From: Streptomyces sp. S4.7
Lineage (GTDB): Bacteria > Actinomycetota > Actinomycetes > Streptomycetales > Streptomycetaceae
Direction of reading: 5' to 3'
DNA length: 64,000 nt
Assembly: GCF_010384365.1 (NCBI RefSeq)
Contig: NZ_CP048397.1
Coordinates: forward strand, 2,480,001 to 2,544,000
Shown here: in pieces, positions 18,533-25,803 of the stretch
Layout of the letters: each line of letters starts with the position of its first letter
Numbering within the stretch: position 1 is the stretch's first letter
The notes under the pieces: model-generated
Seen by the model: the letters and a program-made list of their open reading frames with translations, nothing else
Told to the model about the DNA's origin: nothing
Databases searched by the model: none
Program-made: the position numbers and the translations under genes

Positions 18533-19453
18533 ATGGCTCCACTAAAGGGGAACAACACAAGCACAGGAAGAGGGCTCCGGCGCCGTTCGCTGCTCGCGGG
18601 TGCCGCGGCACTCGGTGTCGCGGGCGCTGTCGGGGCCACCAGCGGATGCAGCCGCGTGGCCACCGCCGACAACGGGGACGGGGGGACCCTCCTCGATCAG
18701 CTGCGCGCCAAGGGAACGGTGCGCCTCGGACTGGCGGGCGAGCAGCCGTACAGCTACATCGGCAAGGACGGTGAGATGACGGGCTCCGCCCCGGCCATCG
18801 CCTCACGCATCTTCAAGGAGTTGGGTGTGGACAGCGTCCAGCCCTTCGCCACCGAGTTCGGTTCACTGATCACCGGTCTGAACTCGCTCCAATTCGATGT
18901 GGTCGCCGCCGGGATGTACATCAACCCCGAGCGCTGCGAACAGGTCATCTTCGCGGACCCCGAATACCAGATGCTCGACGCGTTCATCGTGCCGAAGGGG
19001 AATCCGAAGAATCTCCACACGTACAAGGACATAGCCGACGCCGGCGCCAGGATGGCGACGGGCGTCGGCTACGCGGAGATCGGTTACGCGGAGGAGGCCG
19101 GGGTCAAGAGCATCACGACCCTGCCCGACCAGCTGGCCGGGCTGCTCGCCGTCGAACAGGGCCGCGTCGACGTCTTCGCCGGTACGGCGGTCACGGTGTT
19201 CAACGTGATCAAGGAGACCGACAGCACGAAGGCCGAGGCGACCAAAGAGGTCACACCGATCGTCGACGGCAAGCCCGTCACCGACGTCGGCGGCTTCGCC
19301 TTCCGCTCGCCCGAGACGAACCTCCGCGACTCCTTCAACCGCGAGCTGCACAAGCTCAAGAAGAGCGGTGAGCTGCTGGAGATCATGCGGCCCTTCGGCT
19401 TCACGAAGGACCAGATGACGACCATCACGGCGAAGGAGAAGTGCGCGCCATGA
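18533..19453 (+). CDS. ehuB: Ehu-type solute-binding lipoprotein
   Basis: Periplasmic-type binding protein (family 3, amino-acid/ectoine class) that captures solute outside the membrane and feeds the permeases encoded next. The N-terminus has a twin-arginine-like export signal (LRRRSLLAGAAALGVAG) ending in a lipobox-like TSGC, so it is probably a membrane-anchored lipoprotein. Body: RLGLAGEQPYSYIGKDGEMT, FDVVAAGMYINPERCEQVIF, DQLAGLLAVEQGRVDVFAG. ATG at 18533 is used in preference to a start 72 bases upstream. Gene symbol by resemblance to ectoine/hydroxyectoine binding proteins; ectoine as the actual substrate is not proven, since no eut/doe degradation genes are present. Confidence 0.87.
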   Translation: MAPLKGNNTSTGRGLRRRSLLAGAAALGVAGAVGATSGCSRVATADNGDGGTLLDQLRAKGTVRLGLAGEQPYSYIGKDGEMTGSAPAIASRIFKELGVDSVQPFATEFGSLITGLNSLQFDVVAAGMYINPERCEQVIFADPEYQMLDAFIVPKGNPKNLHTYKDIADAGARMATGVGYAEIGYAEEAGVKSITTLPDQLAGLLAVEQGRVDVFAGTAVTVFNVIKETDSTKAEATKEVTPIVDGKPVTDVGGFAFRSPETNLRDSFNRELHKLKKSGELLEIMRPFGFTKDQMTTITAKEKCAP

Positions 19454-20190
19454 GTGAGATCACCTGGGGCCTTTGGAAACTCCTCCTCGAAGGCGTGTGG
19501 ATCACCGTCCAGCTGACGATCTTCAGCTCCGCGCTGGCCGCCGTGGTCGCGCTGGTCGTCGGACTCGCCCGCGCCCACCGCCTGTGGATCGTCCGGTTCA
19601 TATCCGGGGCCTACTTCGAGATATTCCGCGGTACGTCCGCGCTGATCCTGATGTTCTGGATCTTCTTCGTGCTCCCGCTGGGCTTCGGCTGGCAGCTCGT
19701 CCCGATGTGGGCGGCGACGCTGGCGCTGGGGCTCACCTACGGGGCGTACGGCTCCGAGGTCGTCCGCGGCGCGGTGCAGGCCGTGGCTCCCGCTCAGCGC
19801 GAGGCGGGGATCGCACTGAGCTTCACGCCCGCCCAGCAGCTGCGGAAGATCATCCTGCCGCAGGCCTGGCCGGAGATGATCCCGCCGTTCAACAACCTGC
19901 TGATCGAGCTGCTCAAGGGCACGGCACTGGTCTCCATCATGGGCGTTGCCGACATCGCCTTCGGCGCGTCGCTGGTGCGTAACGCGACGGGCGAGAGCGC
20001 GCCCGTCTACACGGTCATCCTGCTGATGTACTTCGTGCTCGCCTTCGTGCTCACGCGCGGCATGCGCGTCCTGGAACGACAGGCGAAGGCCGGGATCGGC
20101 CAGCGCCCCGAGAAGACGGGGGGCGTCGTGAGCAAGCTCGGCCTCTTCCGCCGGAACGCCGTTTCGGCGAGCGCGGGAGGTGAGAGCTGA
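19450..20190 (+). CDS. ehuC: ABC transporter permease (EhuC-like)
   Basis: Inner-membrane permease of the polar amino acid/opine (HisM) family, 246 residues with about five hydrophobic segments. EAA loop: GAVQAVAPAQREAGIALSFT, then RKIILPQAWPEMIPPF. The ATG overlaps the binding-protein stop (ATGA) and has GGAG upstream; the end overlaps the next permease start (TGATG), so the operon is tightly coupled. Works as a heterodimer with the following permease. Confidence 0.9.
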   Translation: MSEITWGLWKLLLEGVWITVQLTIFSSALAAVVALVVGLARAHRLWIVRFISGAYFEIFRGTSALILMFWIFFVLPLGFGWQLVPMWAATLALGLTYGAYGSEVVRGAVQAVAPAQREAGIALSFTPAQQLRKIILPQAWPEMIPPFNNLLIELLKGTALVSIMGVADIAFGASLVRNATGESAPVYTVILLMYFVLAFVLTRGMRVLERQAKAGIGQRPEKTGGVVSKLGLFRRNAVSASAGGES

Positions 20191-20840
20191 TGGAGTGGAA
20201 CTGGTCCGCGGTCGGCGACTTCATGCCGATGTTCTGGGACGGCCTGCTCGTCACTCTCCAGGCACTGGTCCTGGGTGCGCTGCTCGCCTTCGCCCTCGGT
20301 CTCGTCTGGGCGATGGCCCAGCGCTCGACCCTGGCGGTGGTGCGGTGGCCGGTGAACATCCTCACCGAGTTCGTCCGCAACACCCCGCTGCTCGTGCAGC
20401 TGTTCTTCCTCTACTACGTGCTCCCCGAGTGGGGTGTCACGCTCAGCGCCATGGTGACCGGTGTCGTCGGCCTGGGCCTGCACTACTCGACGTACACCGC
20501 CGAGGTCTACCGGGCCGGCATCGACGGCGTCCCGGCCGGCCAGTGGGAGGCGGCCAAGGCGCTCAGCCTCCCGAGGTCCCGCACCTGGGGTGCGGTGATC
20601 CTGCCGCAGGCGATCCGCCGCGTCGTGCCCGCGCTGGGCAACTACGTCATCGCGATGCTGAAGGACACTCCGATGATCTTCGTCATCGGAGTGATGGAAA
20701 TGCTCGGCCAGGCACGGCAGTTCGCCTCCGAGTCGTTCCTGACCGTCGAGGTCTTCACCGTCGTGGGTGTGGCCTTCATCGTCATCTCCTATCCGGCATC
20801 CCTTCTCATGCGAGCATTGGAGCGTCGCCTTGTCCGCTGA
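20190..20840 (+). CDS. ehuD: ABC transporter permease (EhuD-like)
   Basis: Second permease of the same family, 216 residues. N-terminal MEWNWSAVGDFMPMFWDGLL, EAA loop RAGIDGVPAGQWEAAKALSL then RTWGAVILPQAIRRVVPALG, and several hydrophobic helices. Starts on the last base of the ehuC-like gene's stop codon. Supplies the other half of the membrane channel. Confidence 0.9.
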   Translation: MEWNWSAVGDFMPMFWDGLLVTLQALVLGALLAFALGLVWAMAQRSTLAVVRWPVNILTEFVRNTPLLVQLFFLYYVLPEWGVTLSAMVTGVVGLGLHYSTYTAEVYRAGIDGVPAGQWEAAKALSLPRSRTWGAVILPQAIRRVVPALGNYVIAMLKDTPMIFVIGVMEMLGQARQFASESFLTVEVFTVVGVAFIVISYPASLLMRALERRLVR

Positions 20841-21654
20841 CAGCACTCCCCTCAACACCTCCAGGGAAACGGCCAATCCCGCCGCAGACGGCAGCGAGTT
20901 GATCCGCTTCGACAAGGTCACCAAGCGCTTCGGGTCCAACACGGTCCTGGACTCACTGGACTTCACGGTCAACTCCGGCAAGCACGTGACGCTGATCGGT
21001 GCCTCGGGATCGGGCAAGACGACGATCCTCAGACTGCTGATGACGCTGATCAAGCCGGAGGAGGGCACCATCAAGGTGGCGGGTGAGTACCTCACGCACC
21101 AGGAGAAGGACGGCAGACTCGTCCCGGCCGGCGAGAACCATGTCCGTGAGGTGCGCAAGAACATAGGCATGGTGTTCCAGCAGTTCAACCTCTTCCCCAA
21201 CATGAAGGTCCTGCGGAACGTCACCGAGGCCCCGGTGCACGTGCTCGGCCTGTCCAAGGACGAGGCCGACGAGCGGGCGCGCGGCCTGCTCGACCTGGTG
21301 GGTCTCGGGGACCGCTGCGACGCGTACCCGAGCCAGCTCTCGGGCGGGCAGCAGCAGCGGGTGGCCATCGCGCGGGCGCTCGCGATGCGGCCGCAGGTCC
21401 TGCTGCTGGACGAGGTCACCTCCGCGCTCGACCCGGAGCTGGTCGCGGGCGTCCTCGATGTGCTGAGGGACATCGCCCACACGACGGACATCACGATGCT
21501 GTGCGTGACTCACGAGATGAACTTCGCGCGCGACATCTCCGACGACGTACTGATGTTCGACGCGGGCCGGGTCATCGAGTCCGGGCCGCCGGAGAAGATC
21601 TTCAGCGACCCGGAGCACGAGCGCACGCGGGAGTTCCTGAGCGCGGTGCTGTAG
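20830..21654 (+). CDS. ehuA: ABC transporter ATP-binding protein (EhuA-like)
   Basis: ATPase subunit powering uptake, 274 residues. Walker A GASGSGKTT, Q loop MVFQQFNLFPNM, signature LSGGQQQRVAIARALAM, Walker B VLLLDEVTSALDPEL, H loop CVTHEMNFARD. I place the start at TTG 20830, 7 bases after GGAG and overlapping the permease stop; the only upstream in-frame start (20767) lies deep inside the permease gene and would add a non-family leader. This is the last gene of the transporter operon, closed by a strong terminator at 21699. Confidence 0.9.
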   Translation: MSADSTPLNTSRETANPAADGSELIRFDKVTKRFGSNTVLDSLDFTVNSGKHVTLIGASGSGKTTILRLLMTLIKPEEGTIKVAGEYLTHQEKDGRLVPAGENHVREVRKNIGMVFQQFNLFPNMKVLRNVTEAPVHVLGLSKDEADERARGLLDLVGLGDRCDAYPSQLSGGQQQRVAIARALAMRPQVLLLDEVTSALDPELVAGVLDVLRDIAHTTDITMLCVTHEMNFARDISDDVLMFDAGRVIESGPPEKIFSDPEHERTREFLSAVL

Positions 21655-21698
21655 GCGTGCGCCCGGCGCACTGAAGGGGCGCTCGCCTCGCGTTATTC

Positions 21699-21736
21699 GG
21701 GGGAACCCGGTCCGACCCGGCGGACCGGGTTCCCCC
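21699..21736 (+). terminator. strong intrinsic terminator after transporter operon
   Basis: Perfect 16-bp stem (GGGGGAACCCGGTCCG and its complement) with a 6-base loop, followed by GTTTT. The best terminator in the left arm. Confidence 0.9.
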
Positions 21737-21773
21737 GTTTTCCCGGCCGGTCCCCGCCAACGTCATTGACTCC

Positions 21774-21783
21774 GGCATATGCC
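21774..21783. promoter_or_regulatory. GGCATATGCC palindrome upstream of IclR gene
   Basis: Perfect 10-base palindrome about 125 bases before the IclR-family start. A partial relative (GGCATATCGG) occurs near 18475 in the divergent region before the transporter operon, which could make it an IclR operator. An identical palindrome also occurs at 7967-7976 in an unrelated place, so this is a weak candidate. Confidence 0.25.
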
Positions 21784-21908
21784 AGAGCGATACGCCCAGA
21801 TGAGGCCACTGTGACGGGTGTCATTCTGCTCAACAGCCGCCCCGGAAAAGGCCCTTGGCGGCTATCGTGGTAGGGAAGCTTGCGGTCACAACCTGGTAGG
21901 GGGAAACC

Positions 21909-22667
21909 GTGGCGCTGAAGCCGGAGCCGACCGCGCCGTTCCACTCGGTGCAATACGTCCTGCGCGTCCTCGAAACGGTTTCCAAGCACGTCGGCGGTGT
22001 CACCGACGTCCAGATCGCCCGCGAGACGGGCCTGCCGACCGGCCATCTCGCCCCGATGCTGGCGATGCTGCGCCGCGAGGGCTATGTGGAGCAGGTCTCG
22101 GACGGCGCCTATGTCATCGGGGACTCGCTGGTCCTGCTCGGTACCGGCACCACCCGCGAGGAGGCCCTGGAGACCAAGCTCCAGGACACACTCACCGAGC
22201 TGCGCGACTCGGTCGGGGCGGCGGTCTACATCAGCCGTTACATCGACGGCGAGGTCAGGATCACGCAGTACGCCGACGGGCCGGACGCGCCCGCGGTGAA
22301 CGAGTGGGTGGACTTCCGCTCGGCCGCGCACGCGAGCGCCGTCGGCAAGTGCCTGCTCACCCAGCTCGACCGGAACAGCCGCCGGGACCATCTCTCCCGG
22401 CACAAGATCGCGCGCCTCACCTCACGGACCATCACCAGCGAGCGCGTGCTCTTCTCCAAGCTGGACAGCCAGCCGTCCACGGTCCCGATCCTGGACCTCC
22501 AGGAGTACGCGGTGGGCACGGTCTGCGCGGCGGTGCCGCTGACGGCGGGTTCGGCGGTGGGCTGTCTGGCCCTGTCGATGCCCATCGAGCACGCGCACCG
22601 GCTGCGCTCGGCGGCGGACACGCTCAACCGGGGCGCCGCGCCGATGGCGCTCTCGCTGGCCATCTGA
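21909..22667 (+). CDS. IclR-family transcriptional regulator
   Basis: Likely local regulator of the 13.6-21.7 kb cluster. N-terminal winged helix (about 15-75: SKHVGGVTDVQIARETGLPT, REGYVEQVSDGAYVIGD) and a C-terminal effector-binding GAF-like domain (about 85-250; AAVYISRYIDGEVRI, SAAHASAVGKCLLTQ). 252 residues, standard length. GTG start behind AGGGGGA. IclR proteins commonly sense a small organic acid; here probably the imported solute or a breakdown product. Confidence 0.88.
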   Translation: MALKPEPTAPFHSVQYVLRVLETVSKHVGGVTDVQIARETGLPTGHLAPMLAMLRREGYVEQVSDGAYVIGDSLVLLGTGTTREEALETKLQDTLTELRDSVGAAVYISRYIDGEVRITQYADGPDAPAVNEWVDFRSAAHASAVGKCLLTQLDRNSRRDHLSRHKIARLTSRTITSERVLFSKLDSQPSTVPILDLQEYAVGTVCAAVPLTAGSAVGCLALSMPIEHAHRLRSAADTLNRGAAPMALSLAI

Positions 22668-22831
22668 CCCGGCCGTCCCACCGGGCGGCCCCGCGCGTCC
22701 GGGCCGGGAAAGCCCGGAACCGGGCCGCGGCGGGCGGGGTGCGGCACACACCCCGCGTACGACGGCCCGGCCCGGTCAGCGATGAATCAGACCCTCGCCG
22801 GTCACATGCTGATGGAACGGGATCGGACTGA

Positions 22832-23425
22832 TCAGAACTTGACGTCCGAGCAGGCGTAGAACGCGTTGGTGGTGTCCGCGACGTTCCAGACCGCCAGGAC
22901 GATGTGCTTGCCCGTCTTCTGGGTCGGCATGCTGCCCTGGTGGACGAGCGTGGCCGGCGGCTGCTGGTTGCCGTACGGCACGGTCATGAACGGCTGCGGG
23001 TCGAGGTCCGCGCGGGTGAGCGGCTTGGTCGGGTCCCAGCCGTTCTTGGTGATGTAGTAGCGGAAGTCCGACGTGGAGTGCCGGGCGGTGAACTGCCAGC
23101 GGAAGCTGTAGCCCTGACCGGCCGTCACGTTGGTGGCGGGCCAGTTGCCGCCACGCGGGTCGTCGAGCTGCGCGAACTGGCCGTTGCCGCCCGAGCAGAT
23201 CTTTCCGTCGGCGGGACCCGCGGCCGGGAAGCCCTTGGGCCCCTCGACGCTCTGCGGCTCCCACTGGATGTTCCCGCATCCGGTGACGGTGCCGTTCTGA
23301 CACAGCTTCTGACGGCTGATCGGTGAGTCGGTGTAGCCGTGGCTGCTCGCGCTGCCGGTGGCGAGCAGGGACACGCCCGCCACCGCGAGACCGAGTACCG
23401 CGGCGCTGATTCTCTTCTTTCGCAT
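22832..23425 (-). CDS. AA10 lytic polysaccharide monooxygenase
   Basis: Secreted copper enzyme that oxidatively cleaves chitin or related beta-1,4 glycans. Signal peptide VLGLAVAGVSLLATGSASS, with cleavage exposing His1 of the mature chain (HGYTDSPISRQKLCQ), the first ligand of the copper histidine brace; the second is the His in FTARHSTSDFRYY. No carbohydrate-binding module; 197 residues. Start ATG 23425 follows AGGAGCG. Its position upstream of an SPFH gene, a peptidoglycan hydrolase, cslA and glxA matches the S. lividans/S. coelicolor LPMO (LpmP / SliLPMO10E) locus. Two DasR-type sites lie just upstream, implying control by GlcNAc status. Confidence 0.93.
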   Translation of the reverse strand: MRKKRISAAVLGLAVAGVSLLATGSASSHGYTDSPISRQKLCQNGTVTGCGNIQWEPQSVEGPKGFPAAGPADGKICSGGNGQFAQLDDPRGGNWPATNVTAGQGYSFRWQFTARHSTSDFRYYITKNGWDPTKPLTRADLDPQPFMTVPYGNQQPPATLVHQGSMPTQKTGKHIVLAVWNVADTTNAFYACSDVKF

Positions 23426-23479
23426 GCTCTCGCTCCTGGGGACCGTGGGGAGTACGTGCGGTGACTCCTGACTGCGCAA

Positions 23480-23495
23480 TCAGGTCTAGACCAAG
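23480..23495. promoter_or_regulatory. DasR-responsive element (dre)-like site 1
   Basis: Core GGTCTAGACC at 23483-23492, a perfect palindrome matching the centre of the DasR consensus ACTGGTCTAGACCAGT. It lies 55-70 bases upstream of the LPMO start. DasR represses chitin and aminosugar genes and is released by glucosamine-6-phosphate-type effectors. Confidence 0.75.
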
Positions 23496-23542
23496 TCACA
23501 CAGTATTGACGGACGTTGATCGTGTCCATAACAACGACCAAG

Positions 23543-23558
23543 AAAGGTCCAGACCAAT
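23543..23558. promoter_or_regulatory. DasR-responsive element (dre)-like site 2
   Basis: Core GGTCCAGACC at 23546-23555, one central mismatch from a perfect dre palindrome, about 120 bases upstream of the LPMO gene. Centre-to-centre distance to site 1 is 63 bases, about six helical turns, consistent with paired operator sites. Confidence 0.55.
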
Positions 23559-23578
23559 CACCGATGCTTGGACATCGG

Positions 23579-25789
23579 TCAGCTTCCCTCGTTGAGACCG
23601 TGCCTGCCGGTGTAGAACGCGACGGTCAGGTCCTTCACCAGCACCTTGCGCTCGTAGTCGTCCAGCTCCACGAGCCCCCGCGACGTCAGCCGGTGCACGG
23701 TGTCGTCCACCGCGTCGACCACCGACGTCAGCACGGTGTCCCGGTGCCTGGCGTCGATCGCCGCGATCCGGCTGCGCTGCATCGCCGCCGAGATCTCCGG
23801 CGCGTACTCGATCCGGGTCGGCTGCGCGGAGAAGACGTCGAGCCCGACCGGGCGGCACTCGGCCGACAGCATCCGGGTCAGCGCCTCGCCGACGGCCTCG
23901 GCGTTGCGCAGCGTCGGCGCGGTCTCGTGGAAGGCGTCGGCGGGCAGTTGGGAGAGCACACGCGCCATCGCCGCCTCGACCTGCTCGCGCAGGTACTCCT
24001 CGTGGTCGCGCACCCCGAGCGCCGCCCGGACGGTGTCCCTGACCCGCCATACCACCAGGACGACGACCCGCAGCGCCGTGCCGTTCGCGTCGACCGCGGA
24101 CATCGGCTCGCTGCGCCAGTGCCGCAGCCGTACGTCCACACGCCGGCGCAGCAGGAGCGGGCTCACCCACAGAAGTCCCGTACGGCGCACGCTCCCCCGG
24201 TACTCGCCGAAGAGCGTCAGCACCCAGGCGTGACCGACCCGGCCGCGGCCGAGCCCACCGAAGGCGAAGAGGGTGAGGCTCACGGCGGCGGTGAGCAGCG
24301 CCCACATCCCGATCCCGATGCCGTGGTAGTGGTTCGAGTCCAGCCCGAACATCTCGGTCAGCGCCTCGGGCACGGCCCCGACCCACCAGAGCACCGTCAG
24401 ACAGCCGATCAGCCCGGCGACACCGACGAGCCCCGCCGCCCAGCCGGGCAGCGTGGGACCGGGCCGCTCGACGAGCTTGGTGTCCACGGGCGTGGCGGGG
24501 CGCGAGATGGAGCTGGGGGCCAGCACCGGCGGTACGACGGGGGCGGGGACGACGGGTCCGCGCCGGGTCCTGGTGCGCCCGGCGGCCGGGTCGGCCGACT
24601 TCTCGTCGCGGAAGAGGAGATGGACGGGGATCTCGTGGGTGGCCTCGCCGACGATGAGCGGGCTCCACCGGTGGCTGTCGAAGGTGAGGGCGGCGCGGGC
24701 GGGTACGGCGGAACCGGACCCGGTCCGCACGGTGACGTCCCACACGGGGGCGGGGATGCCGCTCGACGCGCTCGATCCGCTCTGCCCGGCGGAGTCCGCC
24801 GGTTCGGCGGGGTCGCCCGGGTCCGCGCCGGGCGACGCCGGGGCCGGGGCGGTCACGCCCTCGACGTCGTACGGGGCCCGGTCGTTCTCCGCCGCGGCTG
24901 ACGGCGGGGCCGTACCGGCGTCCGGGGCCGACGGGCCGTCATCGGTCGCGGGCACGGCGATGTCCACGCCCACGCCACCGCCCTGCTCCGCCGTGGCCAT
25001 CGCCCAGGACTCGCCCCGCGAATGCGGCACATCGGCGGCTTCCGGCTCCACGACCGGCTCCAGAACCGGCTCCAGGACCGGGCCCGGCCCGGCGAACCCG
25101 GTGGTCGCCGGGGCACCGGCCACGGACTCCGGCTCCGCACCGGCGATGTACAGCGAGGCGCCCGCCTCCACCGACGCGGACTCCAACTCCCGCTCCGGGC
25201 GGACCTCCTGCCCGGCGAACGGGGCCGGGGCCGCCACCTGCGACACGGTGCCGGACTCCGCACCGGCGGCGGCCGTGAACAGCGGGGCACCAGCCTCCAC
25301 CGGCAGTTCCACCGAAACGGATCCCGGCGCGGGCTCCCGGCCCTCCTCGGCCACCGTCCCGCCGTAGCAAGCCTCCTGACCGGCCCCGAGGCCGGGCTCC
25401 GGCTCCTCGGGCCGCTTCGCGGACATGTCCGCGCGTCCCGGCGGGTCCTCCCCCTGCGGTGGGCGAGGCTCGGTCGGCCCCGTCAGGGGGCGTACGTTCT
25501 GGTGCCAGCCGGCCTCGTTCCCCCCGGTCGTCGCGGCCGACGGGGGCTCCGGCCGCGCTTCGGGCCCGGTGGCCGCGACCGGCTCGGTCGGCCCTGTCGA
25601 CTCCACCGGCCGGGGCGGATCCGTCGGCTCCCGCGCCTCGTGCGGTTCCACCGGCTCGACCGGTTCCACCGGCTCCACAGGCTCGACCGGCCTCCGTGCC
25701 GTCAGCGCGTTGCGTGCCGCCGCCCGGAGCGCCTGTGCGCCGCGCAGCATCTGCCCGTCGCCGTTCGGTTGCGATGTCTGTGTGGTCAT
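23579..25789 (-). CDS. SPFH/band-7 domain membrane protein with long disordered N-terminus
   Basis: Membrane scaffold protein of the SPFH (stomatin/flotillin-like) superfamily. Residues about 1-420 are Pro/Glu/Ala-rich and probably disordered, including five VEP repeats. Two hydrophobic segments follow (LVGVAGLIGCLTVLWWVGAV and MWALLTAAVSLTLFAFGGLG), then the SPFH domain (about 530-690: VSPLLLRRRVDVRLRHWRSE, VDANGTALRVVVLVVWRVRD). Start chosen at 25789 because GGAGGCAAGG precedes it; ATG 25807 would overlap the upstream stop by ATGA. It follows the peptidoglycan hydrolase gene, so the two are likely coupled. Position matches the gene between the LPMO and cslA in S. coelicolor. Confidence 0.82.
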   Translation of the reverse strand: MTTQTSQPNGDGQMLRGAQALRAAARNALTARRPVEPVEPVEPVEPVEPHEAREPTDPPRPVESTGPTEPVAATGPEARPEPPSAATTGGNEAGWHQNVRPLTGPTEPRPPQGEDPPGRADMSAKRPEEPEPGLGAGQEACYGGTVAEEGREPAPGSVSVELPVEAGAPLFTAAAGAESGTVSQVAAPAPFAGQEVRPERELESASVEAGASLYIAGAEPESVAGAPATTGFAGPGPVLEPVLEPVVEPEAADVPHSRGESWAMATAEQGGGVGVDIAVPATDDGPSAPDAGTAPPSAAAENDRAPYDVEGVTAPAPASPGADPGDPAEPADSAGQSGSSASSGIPAPVWDVTVRTGSGSAVPARAALTFDSHRWSPLIVGEATHEIPVHLLFRDEKSADPAAGRTRTRRGPVVPAPVVPPVLAPSSISRPATPVDTKLVERPGPTLPGWAAGLVGVAGLIGCLTVLWWVGAVPEALTEMFGLDSNHYHGIGIGMWALLTAAVSLTLFAFGGLGRGRVGHAWVLTLFGEYRGSVRRTGLLWVSPLLLRRRVDVRLRHWRSEPMSAVDANGTALRVVVLVVWRVRDTVRAALGVRDHEEYLREQVEAAMARVLSQLPADAFHETAPTLRNAEAVGEALTRMLSAECRPVGLDVFSAQPTRIEYAPEISAAMQRSRIAAIDARHRDTVLTSVVDAVDDTVHRLTSRGLVELDDYERKVLVKDLTVAFYTGRHGLNEGS
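25644..25688 (-). repeat. five 9-bp tandem repeats encoding VEP units
   Basis: Five imperfect 9-base units (GGTTCCACC / GGCTCGACC type on the + strand) give a (PVE)n tract in the SPFH protein's disordered region. Prone to copy-number change by slippage. Confidence 0.8.
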
Positions 25790-25803
25790 CCTTGCCTCCG
25801 TCG

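Noticed and set aside
18533..21654. Firm call of an ectoine catabolism operon
   Set aside because: Only the transporter resembles Ehu; the degradative enzymes for ectoine are absent.
22690..22760. Terminator between the IclR and LPMO genes
   Set aside because: The stretch is GC-rich with several short overlapping inverted repeats, but no single convincing stem.
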